Of a DNA stretch of 7,958 nucleotides, positions 1-5,804 are shown in pieces (positions within the stretch are counted from its first letter, which is position 1; every line of letters begins with the position of its first letter). The position numbers were made by a program, and so were the translations under genes. The DNA is taken from positions 1-7,958 of the forward strand of contig URQK01000075.1 in NCBI GenBank assembly GCA_900549975.1, given 5' to 3'. The notes under the pieces are model-generated. The model saw only the letters and a program-made list of their open reading frames with translations, had not been told where the DNA came from and searched no databases. The stretch comes from an uncultured Mollicutes bacterium. Its GTDB lineage: Bacteria; Bacillota_I; Bacilli_A; RFN20; CAG-826.

Positions 1-2
1 TC

Positions 3-203
3 CCCGATCCCGATCTTTTGATACGGACCGGAGGAGAGAAACGCATCAGTAACTTCTTGCTATGGCAGTTGTCATATGCTGAATTCTTCTTTACGGATGT
101 GTTTTGGCCGGATTTCAGAGAAGAAGAGTTGTATGAGGCTATATTGTATTACCAGCAACGTGAGCGTCGTTTCGGTAAGACAAGTGAGCAATTAATCTTA
201 TAA
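3..203 (+). CDS. uppS: Isoprenyl transferase (undecaprenyl diphosphate synthase), C-terminal part
   Basis: This is the last 66 codons of a cis-prenyltransferase. The frame is open to the left edge, so the start is missing, and the TTG at base 18 is an internal leucine. The enzyme condenses isopentenyl diphosphate units onto farnesyl diphosphate to make undecaprenyl diphosphate, the lipid carrier for cell-wall synthesis, and works in the cytosol at the membrane. The visible sequence is the family's C-terminal signature: PDPDLLIRTGGEKRISNF, then LLWQLSYAEFFFTDVFWPDF and RERRFG. It contains the arginines and serine of RTGGExRxS that bind the IPP diphosphate, and the downstream Glu of YAEFFF. It ends 14 bases before bamA, the order usual in Bacteroidales. 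Its base composition matches bamA and differs from everything right of about base 890. Identification is secure; only the truncation limits it. Confidence 0.95.
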   Translation, partial: PDPDLLIRTGGEKRISNFLLWQLSYAEFFFTDVFWPDFREEELYEAILYYQQRERRFGKTSEQLIL

Positions 204-217
204 ACAATAGCTGTTAT

Positions 218-913
218 ATGTACAAAAGAATAGTGCTGTTTTTTATTTGCTTGGGTTTCGCTTGCGGTGCGTTTGCCCAAGAAATAGACACTACCCAAGT
301 TGAGGCGCCGGCAGAAGTGCCGGTCATTTCGTACTCGTTAGCTCCGAAGAAATACAAGATTGCGGATATAAAGATTACGGGTATCAAGAATTATGATGAT
401 TTTGTGTTGATCGGCTTCTCGGGCTTGTCGGTAGGCGATGAGATTACCGTACCGGGAGAGGAGATCACTACAGCAGTGAAGCGTTTTTGGAAACATGGCT
501 TGTTTTCGGATGTGAAGATTTTGGCAACGAAGATCGAGGGCGACCAGATTTGGCTGGAGATCCAGCTGAAGCAGCGTCCGCGTATCTCGCAAGTCAATTA
601 CCACGGGATCAAGAAAGGCGAGCGTGAGGACTTGGAGGCGAAGCTGGGTTTGAAGAAAGGTTTTCAGGTGACACCGAACGTCATGGACCGTGCCAAGATC
701 GTGATCCAGAAGTTCTTCGATGGCAAAGGCTTTAAGAACGTGGATGTCGAGATCGAGCAAAAGGACGATCCCGCGAATGAAGGCGAGGTGATCGTGGATA
801 TCAATATCGATAAGAATGAAAAGACCAAGATCCATCGTATCTATTTTGAGGGTAACGAAAAACTGACTGCCCGGGAGTTGAAGAAGGCGATGAAGAAGCA
901 AGAAATATCCTGA
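218..913 (+). CDS. bamA: Outer membrane assembly factor BamA, N-terminal POTRA part, truncated at a chimeric join
   Basis: This is the N-terminal quarter or so of BamA (Omp85), the outer-membrane channel that folds beta-barrel proteins. The start MYKRIVLFFICLGFACGAFA is a signal peptide with likely cleavage after AFA-20. POTRA 1 covers about residues 45-121 (YKIADIKITGIKNYDD...LKQRP), POTRA 2 about 122-202 (RISQVNYHGIKK...GEVIVDINID), and POTRA 3 begins at about 203 (TKIHRIYFEGNEKLTAREL) but stops after 25 residues. The remaining POTRA domains and the whole barrel are absent. Family members I recall continue KKAMKKTNEKG here; this frame reads KKAMKKQEIS and stops. The last residues come from DNA that reads as sigma factor in another frame, so the TGA at 911-913 is very probably an artefact. 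No clear Shine-Dalgarno precedes the start, as is common in Bacteroidetes. uppS lies 14 bases upstream. Confidence 0.92.
   Translation: MYKRIVLFFICLGFACGAFAQEIDTTQVEAPAEVPVISYSLAPKKYKIADIKITGIKNYDDFVLIGFSGLSVGDEITVPGEEITTAVKRFWKHGLFSDVKILATKIEGDQIWLEIQLKQRPRISQVNYHGIKKGEREDLEAKLGLKKGFQVTPNVMDRAKIVIQKFFDGKGFKNVDVEIEQKDDPANEGEVIVDINIDKNEKTKIHRIYFEGNEKLTARELKKAMKKQEIS
880..900. other. Chimeric breakpoint between Bacteroidales-like and AT-rich Firmicute-like DNA
   Basis: To the left, the frame encodes BamA up to KKAMKK (881-898). To the right, a frame shifted relative to it encodes the sigma-A sequence EEGDEEARNIL, starting at 880. The 19 bases GAAGAAGGCGATGAAGAAG (880-898) fit both proteins, so the exact break cannot be placed within them. 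Gene content, strength of AT bias and codon use all change here. A short sequence shared by two genomes is a typical place for a metagenomic assembler to join unrelated contigs. A real recombination event is possible but much less likely, because both genes are essential and both are cut. Confidence 0.88.
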
Positions 914-1614
914 TTACTTCTAACCTCAGACTTGTTGTATCTATTGCTAAAAAATATGTTGGACGTGGTATGTCCTTAACGGATTTAATTCAAGAAGGTA
1001 ATCTAGGATTAATTAAAGCGGTAGATAAATTTGACTATACTAAAGGCTTTAAATTTTCTACGTATGCAACTTGGTGGATAAGACAAGCTATTGAACGCGC
1101 TATCGCGGATAAATCACGAGCAATTAGAATTCCAGTTCACATGGTTGAAACTATTAATAAAATGAATCGTGTGCAACATCAATTAACCCAAGAGTTAGGT
1201 CGTGATCCAACACCAGAAGAAATATCTGAAAAAATGAATGGAGTCTTAACTCCTGAGCAAATTCAAGATAATCTTAGTCTTTCCCTTGAACCTGTTTCAC
1301 TTGAAAAATCAATTAATGATAGCGATGATACAACTTTAGAAGATTTTATTGAAGATAAAGATAGTGAAACTCCAACCGATTATGCGAATTCTCAATCGTT
1401 AAAAGAACAATTATATTCTTCAATGAAAAACTTAAATGAACGGGAACAAAAAGTTCTGCGTTTACGTTATGGACTTGATGACAATCAGCCGCGTACTTTA
1501 GAAGAAGTAGGACGTGAACTTGGTGTTACCCGTGAACGTATTCGTCAAATTGAAGCTAAAGCAATTAGAAAGTTACGAAATTCAACACATGCTGAACATT
1601 TTAATATTGATTAG
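886..1614 (+). CDS. rpoD: Primary sigma factor RpoD/SigA, N-terminus missing
   Basis: This is the C-terminal two-thirds of the housekeeping sigma-70 factor, which directs RNA polymerase to -10/-35 promoters. The family sequence is continuous upstream of the ATG at 970 (GDEEARNILITSNLRLVVSIAKKYVGRG), so that ATG is internal and the true start is lost at the join. Region 2 includes DLIQEGNLGLIKAVDKFDY and the aromatic strand-opening and -10-reading segment KFSTYATWWIRQAIERAI (Trp pair near 1072-1077). Region 3 has RIPVHMVETINK. Region 4.2, the -35-reading helix-turn-helix, is LEEVGRELGVTRERIRQIEAKA (about 1498-1563). About 242 codons remain; B. subtilis SigA has about 371, so region 1 and part of 1.2/2.1 are missing. 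The stop codon TAG overlaps the Shine-Dalgarno (AGGAG) of trmK, suggesting co-transcription. The missing part should be sought in the source genome, probably after dnaG. Confidence 0.95.
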   Translation, partial: GDEEARNILITSNLRLVVSIAKKYVGRGMSLTDLIQEGNLGLIKAVDKFDYTKGFKFSTYATWWIRQAIERAIADKSRAIRIPVHMVETINKMNRVQHQLTQELGRDPTPEEISEKMNGVLTPEQIQDNLSLSLEPVSLEKSINDSDDTTLEDFIEDKDSETPTDYANSQSLKEQLYSSMKNLNEREQKVLRLRYGLDDNQPRTLEEVGRELGVTRERIRQIEAKAIRKLRNSTHAEHFNID

Positions 1615-1623
1615 GAGAAAATT

Positions 1624-2274
1624 ATGAGTTTATCAAAACGATTAAATGCGATATATAATTTAGTTGATTATGGCTCTTCTTTAGCGGATATTGGCGCGGA
1701 TCATGGTCAATTAGTTATTGAATTATATCGTAATAATGTATGTAAAAAACTATTTTGTAACGATAACAAAATAGGTCCATATACTATTTTAAAATCAAAC
1801 GTATCAAAAGTAAGTGAAGATATTGAAGTATCATTATCTTCCGGAATTGAAGCATTGCCTAATTATATTGATACTCTCGTCATTGCAGGTATGGGCGGAG
1901 ATTTAATTATTGATATAATAAATAAACATGTAGACAAATTAACTAATATCTCTACTATTATTTTAGCTCCTAATACTAATGTTAATTTAGTGCGGGAAGT
2001 GGTTAGTAAATTAGGTTATAAAATCACAAAAGAAGTAGTTGTTTTTGAAAAACATTATTATCAAATCATTCGTTTTGATAAAGGTGAAACAAATTATACT
2101 AAAAATGATTATTTATTTGGACCAATTTTACGTATTGAAAAAAGTAAAGAATTCCTAAATATGTTAGATTTTGAAAAATCTAAATTAGAACATATTTTAA
2201 AAGGAAATATAAATGATGACAAAATAAAAGAAATTCAAGAGAAAATCAAGGAGATTAATCATTATGAAGACTAG
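1624..2274 (+). CDS. trmK: tRNA (adenine(22)-N1)-methyltransferase TrmK
   Basis: This is a SAM-dependent methyltransferase of the TrmK/YqfN family, which makes m1A at position 22 of certain tRNAs. At 216 aa it is slightly shorter than B. subtilis YqfN. The N-terminal Rossmann domain has the SAM-binding loop LADIGADHGQL (about residues 20-30), where the family usually reads DIGxDHAYL. The motif VIAGMGGDLI follows at about 86-95, then ILAPNTN at 113-119 in the place of the usual LQPN-type motif. The C-terminal part (about 170-216) is rich in Lys and Glu and probably forms the family's coiled-coil arm. The ATG at 1624 is supported by AGGAG at about 1613-1617, shared with the rpoD stop. Its end overlaps the start of the NIF3-family gene by 11 bases. 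Its place between rpoD and NIF3 matches yqfN in Bacillus. The function is inferred from the family. Confidence 0.9.
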   Translation: MSLSKRLNAIYNLVDYGSSLADIGADHGQLVIELYRNNVCKKLFCNDNKIGPYTILKSNVSKVSEDIEVSLSSGIEALPNYIDTLVIAGMGGDLIIDIINKHVDKLTNISTIILAPNTNVNLVREVVSKLGYKITKEVVVFEKHYYQIIRFDKGETNYTKNDYLFGPILRIEKSKEFLNMLDFEKSKLEHILKGNINDDKIKEIQEKIKEINHYED

Positions 2275-3034
2275 ATCAATGCTTATAAAATTATCGAAAC
2301 AATTTCCTAAAAAAATTGCTAAAAAGAATCATGACTTTGTTGGATTAATGGTTGGAAAATTACCTGATGAAATTAATAAAGTTTTATTGTGTCTTGATTT
2401 TGATGACCAAATATTAGATGCGGCCTTAAAAATTAAACCGGATTTAATTATTACTCATCATCCATTCTTTTTTGGCTCTAAAGCTAAAATATTGCGCTTT
2501 AACGAAAATAAACGTTTTATCCATGATACTTTAATTAAAAATAATATTGCTTTATATTCCATGCACACAAATTTTGATGAAGGCGAAGGCGGAATGAATG
2601 ATGCTCTTGCGGAATTATTGAATTTAAACGATGTTTATGCGCCTGTTTTAGAACCAATGATGCGCATTGGCACATTAAATAATCCAATGTCAATTGAAGA
2701 ATTTGCTAATTATGCTAAAAATAATCTTCGTGTAGATTATGCTTTATTAGTTAAAGGAAATGATAATCTGATTAAAAAAGTTGCTATTATCGGTGGAGGC
2801 GGTTCTAGAAGACATGAAATCGCTAAAAATGAAGGCGCGGATATTTATATTTCTGGTGACGCTCCGCATTATGTACGTCGTGACATTATTTTAGAAAAAT
2901 TCAATTATTTAGATGTTCCTCATGAAGTTGAAAGAGCGTTTATGCTCACTATGGAAAATATTCTAAAAAAAATGGATCCAAATATGGAAATTACCATATT
3001 GGATCACGAAATTATGCCGAAAGTTATAAAGTAA
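2264..3034 (+). CDS. NIF3-family dinuclear metal protein (YqfO/YbgI-like, GTP cyclohydrolase 1 type 2 homolog)
   Basis: This is a NIF3 (DUF34) family protein. Members bind two metal ions and are often annotated as GTP cyclohydrolase 1 type 2 homologs, but their cellular role is not settled. Likely metal residues are His65-His66 (LIITHHPFFF), His101 and Asp105 in MHTNFD, and a C-terminal His220 with Glu221/Glu223 in LDVPHEVERAF. Other family marks are DEGEGGMNDALAELL (105-119), IIGGGGSR (175-182) and ADIYISGDAPHY (192-203). At 256 aa it is the short form, like E. coli YbgI, and lacks the extra middle domain of the roughly 370-aa Bacillus YqfO. The C-terminal motif differs from the more usual GHxxxE-type spacing. 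The start overlaps trmK by 11 bases and has AGGAG at about 2250-2254. The last 11 bases overlap the end of ispH, which converges on it. Confidence 0.88.
   Translation: MKTRSMLIKLSKQFPKKIAKKNHDFVGLMVGKLPDEINKVLLCLDFDDQILDAALKIKPDLIITHHPFFFGSKAKILRFNENKRFIHDTLIKNNIALYSMHTNFDEGEGGMNDALAELLNLNDVYAPVLEPMMRIGTLNNPMSIEEFANYAKNNLRVDYALLVKGNDNLIKKVAIIGGGGSRRHEIAKNEGADIYISGDAPHYVRRDIILEKFNYLDVPHEVERAFMLTMENILKKMDPNMEITILDHEIMPKVIK
2965..3005 (-). terminator. Intrinsic terminator of ispH, embedded in the NIF3-family coding region
   Basis: Read on the minus strand, GATCCAATATGG, loop TAATTT and CCATATTTGGATC form a 12-bp stem with one bulged base. It is followed by CA and eight T (the A-run at 2965-2972). 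The stem starts 18 bases after the ispH stop codon. On the plus strand there is no T-run after the hairpin, so it should act only on ispH transcripts. It encodes residues about 238-248 of the NIF3-family protein. Confidence 0.75.
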
Positions 3035-3881
3035 TTAAATAATTTTTTAATTCAATTAGTGTTTCTATAGGAGTAGAAGCACCACCCACAATTGTGGCAT
3101 ATTTATATTTAGATAAATCACAGTTAACAATATCGTTAACTGTTTTTATTTGTAAAATGTCTTTATCTTGATATAAGGTTCTGGAAATATCATATAATTT
3201 CATTGTATTAGAAGAAGTATTAGAACCAACAATAAAGATTAAATCAGAATCTTTATTGATATTATATAGTGCTTTTTGTCTTTCGTAAGTAGCGTTACAT
3301 ACTGATTTAGCACAATGAGCATTTTTAAAATGTAAGAAAATATCTTTTTTAATATCTTCTAATTCTAAGATTGATAAAGTAGTTTGACAATATATTGTTG
3401 GATGATCATTTTTTACATTTTTATAATCCATTTTATTAAAAATATCATAAAAATGAATCTTGTTTGATAATAAAAGAGTTGATTCAGTTTCTGGATGTTC
3501 CTTCTTACCAATAAAAATAACTTCTTCATTATTTGCTAATGATCTTTTTATTAATAAATGATTAGTCTTAACAAAAGCACAAGTAGTGTCAATAACAATT
3601 AAACCTTTATCTTTAGCTAACTTATCAAGAGATTCATCATGTCCATGGGCAGTAAAAATAATAACACCTTCATTAATATCATTAATAGCTTCTAAAGGCG
3701 TTTTATCCTTAATAGTTATAATTCCTAATTTACTTAAATTATCAATGACTATCTCATTATGGACAAGCATTCCTAAAATAAAAGTTGGTAAATTGTATTT
3801 TGCTTTTGCTTCAATAGCCATATTAATTGCGTTATTAACTCCGTGGCAGCAGCCAGAAGGAGAAAGAATATCAACTTTCAT
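3024..3881 (-). CDS. ispH: 4-hydroxy-3-methylbut-2-enyl diphosphate reductase IspH (LytB)
   Basis: IspH is the last enzyme of the MEP pathway. It reduces HMBPP to IPP and DMAPP in the cytosol using an Fe-S cluster. The three cluster cysteines are present: Cys12 (GCCHGV), Cys101 (DTTCAF) and Cys195 (SVCNAT). Substrate residues are also present: His41 (LVHN), His79 (AHG), His129 and Glu131 (EHPETE), the QTT at 166-168, Ser223-Ser224-Asn225 in SNTSSNT, and Ser269 in GGAST. Length (285 aa) is normal for a bacterial IspH, so the enzyme looks complete and active. The start has GGTGAT just upstream (3885-3890). It lies 28 bases downstream of the YqfQ-like gene on the same strand and may also have its own promoter in that gap. 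Its 3' end overlaps the NIF3-family gene by 11 bases. Its position corresponds to yqfP in Bacillus. Confidence 0.95.
   Translation of the reverse strand: MKVDILSPSGCCHGVNNAINMAIEAKAKYNLPTFILGMLVHNEIVIDNLSKLGIITIKDKTPLEAINDINEGVIIFTAHGHDESLDKLAKDKGLIVIDTTCAFVKTNHLLIKRSLANNEEVIFIGKKEHPETESTLLLSNKIHFYDIFNKMDYKNVKNDHPTIYCQTTLSILELEDIKKDIFLHFKNAHCAKSVCNATYERQKALYNINKDSDLIFIVGSNTSSNTMKLYDISRTLYQDKDILQIKTVNDIVNCDLSKYKYATIVGGASTPIETLIELKNYLITL
3120..3151 (+). terminator. Intrinsic terminator of the rpoD-trmK-NIF3 transcript, embedded in ispH
   Basis: ACAGTTAAC (3120-3128), loop AATATC, and GTTAACTGT (3135-3143) form a perfect 9-bp stem. A T-rich tract follows on the plus strand (TTTTT, A, TTT). It lies 85 bases after the NIF3-family stop codon, inside ispH codons about 247-254. 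The minus strand lacks a comparable T-run directly after the stem, so the polarity fits termination of the rightward transcript. The stem is AT-rich, so it may be of moderate strength. Confidence 0.6.
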
Positions 3882-3896
3882 ATCATCACCAAATTT

Positions 3897-3925
3897 ATTA
3901 TATCATAGTTTAAAAGAATGGTCTA
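3897..3925 (-). promoter_or_regulatory. Candidate sigma-A promoter for ispH with extended -10
   Basis: On the minus strand, TGATATAAT (3905-3897) is a perfect extended -10 element. It is preceded by TAGACC (3925-3920, 4 of 6 matches to TTGACA) with a 17-base spacer. The predicted start of transcription, near 3890, falls right at the Shine-Dalgarno GGTGAT, giving a leader of about 9 nt. The -35 lies in the 3' end of the YqfQ-like gene. AT-rich DNA produces chance -10 matches, so support is moderate. Confidence 0.42.
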
Positions 3926-4347
3926 TTTGGAGAATTTTGCTCTTTAAATTCTTTGGTTTGATTACTTTCTTGTTTACTTTTTTTCTCATTAGGAGTAATA
4001 ATTTCAGGATTATCAATTATTTCCGTTTCAACTTTTTTATTATTACTTCTAAATAACTTTGATGTTATTCCTTTAGTTATTCCTTTTAATCCGCCAAACA
4101 AAGGTTTTACTTGTGTGTATAATGGAATCGCGGTTGCAACCGTAGAGATTACTTCTTGGGTGCCATTTAAGAATTTAGAAAATGTGAACTTTGGAGTAAT
4201 TGAACGTGTTGGTACCTTAATTGGCATTTTTGATCTAGGGGTATTAATTGGGCGATTAAACATACGATTATTATTAAATTGATTATATGGGCTATTTTGA
4301 TATGGATTATAGTAATTACCATAGTTATCATATTGATTTCTAAACAT
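3910..4347 (-). CDS. yqfQ: YqfQ-like (VrrA-like) low-complexity protein
   Basis: This 145-aa protein has no enzymatic motif that I can see. Residues 1-48 are rich in Asn, Tyr, Pro and Gln (NQYDNYGNYYNPYQNSPYNQ) and probably disordered. Residues about 57-99 form the only conserved-looking block, FSKFLNGTQEVISTVATAIPLYTQVKPLFGGLKG. This resembles the FLNNTQKVL...VPMVQQYGPLVKNLP segment I recall in Bacillus YqfQ proteins. The C-terminal 45 residues are charged and polar, again probably disordered. There is no signal peptide or clear membrane segment. It sits between ispH and the DEAD-box helicase, exactly where yqfQ lies in Bacillus, which strengthens the assignment; the motif match is from memory. 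The start has a strong AGAGGTGAG Shine-Dalgarno (4351-4359 on the opposite strand). It is divergent from the helicase and runs into ispH with a 28-base gap. Function is unknown. Confidence 0.72.
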   Translation of the reverse strand: MFRNQYDNYGNYYNPYQNSPYNQFNNNRMFNRPINTPRSKMPIKVPTRSITPKFTFSKFLNGTQEVISTVATAIPLYTQVKPLFGGLKGITKGITSKLFRSNNKKVETEIIDNPEIITPNEKKSKQESNQTKEFKEQNSPNRPFF

Positions 4348-4363
4348 AATCTCACCTCTATAT

Positions 4364-4392
4364 AGAATATGTAAAAAGCCTAAATTTGTTAA
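4364..4392 (-). promoter_or_regulatory. Candidate promoter for the yqfQ-like gene and ispH
   Basis: On the minus strand, TTAACA (4392-4387, 5 of 6 matches to the -35 consensus) and TATTCT (4369-4364, 4 of 6) are separated by 17 bases. Transcription would begin near 4357, at the start of the AGGTGAG Shine-Dalgarno, giving a leader of about 10 nt. It lies in the 98-base gap between the divergent genes, where a promoter is required. Confidence 0.4.
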
Positions 4393-4397
4393 TTTAA

Positions 4398-4426
4398 TTT
4401 AATAAATTAAAAAAAATGTGTATAAT
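4398..4426 (+). promoter_or_regulatory. Candidate promoter for cshB and nfo
   Basis: TATAAT at 4421-4426 is a perfect -10 box. The best -35 at 17-base spacing is the weak TTTAAT (4398-4403, 3 of 6). The upstream run of A and T could act as an UP-like element. Predicted transcription starts near 4433, inside AAGGGAG, giving a leader of about 13 nt before the ATG at 4446. This supports 4446 over the upstream ATG at 4416, which would lie before the transcription start. Confidence 0.42.
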
Positions 4427-4445
4427 TAACAAGGGAGTTGATATT

Positions 4446-5804
4446 ATGGCATCATTTAAGAGTTTTGCATTAAGTCCAAAGATGATTTCTTGTATTGAAA
4501 AAATCGGCTATAAAGAGCCATCAAAAGTACAAGAACTAGTTATTCCTGCTGCCTTAAGAAAAGAATCTATGGTTGTTACATCAGAAACTGGTTCAGGAAA
4601 AACACATGCTTTCTTAATTCCAATTATTAATAATATTGTTATTTCATCACATAGCGTACAAGCAATTATTGTTTCACCAACTCGTGAACTTGCAAGACAA
4701 ACATATGATTTTGCAAAAGAATTTTGTGATACTTTTAAAGGATTACGTGTGCAACTATTTTCTTCACAAGTAGAAAAAAATCGTAATGTTAACAAATTAA
4801 ATAATACACCACATATCATTATTGCTACACCAGGTCGTTTATTAGATTTAGGATTAGATGATAAAAATATTAATTTATCTACCGCGCAATATGTAGTTTT
4901 AGATGAAGCAGATATGCTTATGGACATGGGTTTCTTTGATGATATCAATAAATTGTTAGAGCATTTAGACACTGCCGCTAAAATGGTATTTTCTGCAACA
5001 ATTAATCCAAAATTATCGCGCATTATTGAAAAATATATTGGGGCAGAACATGTCATTACTTTAGAAAACTTAACTAACAATAAAGTAAGTCATTATGCGA
5101 TTGATATTAGGCATCAAGGAAAAAAAGAAGCATTATCTTCGTTTATTAATGTCGTTAATCCATATTTCTTACTTGTTTTTGCTTCTAAAAAAGAAGATGT
5201 TAATGATTTATATTTTTATTTAAAAAATAATGGCTACAATGTTGGCGTAATTCATGGAGATTTAGAAAAGCGTGAACGTAAAAATATGATGAAACGCATT
5301 AAAAATCTTGAATTCCAAATCGTGGTATGCTCTGATATGGCCGCTAGAGGAATTGATATTGAAAACGTTAGTGACGTTTTAAATATTGATCTACCAAAAG
5401 ATTTATCATTTTATTTCCATCGTGCTGGAAGAACCGGCCGTTTTTATAAAGATGGTAAATGTTATACTTTCTATGATGATGATAAGTGCGATGATATTTT
5501 AAAACTTCAACAACAAGGTGTGAATTTTAATTATTTAGTATTAAAAAATAGCGAACTTAAAGAAGGCAAAGCGCCAAATTATAAAAAAGAATTCCGTAAA
5601 AAGAAAGATTTGGAATTAGAAAAAGATATTAAGCGTGCCGTTATTGAAACTAAAAGAAATACCGTAAAGCCAGGATATAAAAAAGCAGTTAAAAACGCTG
5701 TTGAAAAAGTTAAAAGAAAACATCATCGTAAGATGATTAAAGATAATATTCGTAAACAACGTGTTGAACGTTATAGAAGCGAGGCGAGAAATAGTGGAAG
5801 ATAA
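4446..5804 (+). CDS. cshB: DEAD-box ATP-dependent RNA helicase, CshB-like
   Basis: This 452-aa DEAD-box RNA helicase unwinds short RNA duplexes with ATP. In Bacillus, CshB acts in cold adaptation and in ribosome or RNA metabolism. Motifs from the Met at 4446: Q motif region with Phe6 and EPSKVQE (24-30), I SETGSGKT (46-53), Ia PTREL (79-82 region), Ib TPGR (128-131), II DEAD (153-156), III SAT (183-185), V DMAARGID (297-304), VI HRAGRTGR (325-332). All catalytic motifs are intact. The tail from about residue 375 is Lys/Arg-rich (for example KVKRKHHRKM) and probably binds RNA. The Ser at the start of motif I also occurs in CshB as I recall it. GGGAG at 4433-4437 fixes the start at 4446; a longer frame from 4416 would place the ribosome site inside the gene. 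It sits where yqfR/cshB lies in Bacillus and overlaps nfo by 11 bases. Confidence 0.92.
   Translation: MASFKSFALSPKMISCIEKIGYKEPSKVQELVIPAALRKESMVVTSETGSGKTHAFLIPIINNIVISSHSVQAIIVSPTRELARQTYDFAKEFCDTFKGLRVQLFSSQVEKNRNVNKLNNTPHIIIATPGRLLDLGLDDKNINLSTAQYVVLDEADMLMDMGFFDDINKLLEHLDTAAKMVFSATINPKLSRIIEKYIGAEHVITLENLTNNKVSHYAIDIRHQGKKEALSSFINVVNPYFLLVFASKKEDVNDLYFYLKNNGYNVGVIHGDLEKRERKNMMKRIKNLEFQIVVCSDMAARGIDIENVSDVLNIDLPKDLSFYFHRAGRTGRFYKDGKCYTFYDDDKCDDILKLQQQGVNFNYLVLKNSELKEGKAPNYKKEFRKKKDLELEKDIKRAVIETKRNTVKPGYKKAVKNAVEKVKRKHHRKMIKDNIRKQRVERYRSEARNSGR

Noticed and set aside
338..901. Long antisense frame (187 aa) opposite bamA
   Set aside because: It has no recognisable domain and reads as the mirror of a well-supported bamA frame. 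It also includes the chimeric join.
1..913. Recent horizontal transfer of uppS-bamA into a Firmicute
   Set aside because: The segment ends mid-gene in both directions of the join, has no mobile element, and would break the host's primary sigma factor. A Gram-positive-type host would have no use for BamA.
3931..3952. Inverted repeat AGAATTT...AAATTCT near the 3' end of the yqfQ-like gene as a terminator
   Set aside because: It is a weak AT-only stem within the coding region, with no T-tract on the minus strand. The downstream gene ispH is close and on the same strand.
3586..4056. Plus-strand frame across the ispH start and the yqfQ-like gene
   Set aside because: The opposite strand carries clear IspH motifs and the yqfQ-like frame with strong ribosome sites. 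This frame is hydrophobic shadow sequence without homology.
4131..4142. Perfect 12-base palindrome CGGTTGCAACCG in the yqfQ-like gene
   Set aside because: It is inside coding sequence, has no second copy that I found, no T-tract and no promoter beside it. Chance is the simplest explanation.
4508..5080. Minus-strand frame of 190 aa inside cshB
   Set aside because: It lies opposite the intact helicase motifs I to III and has no ribosome site or known motif.
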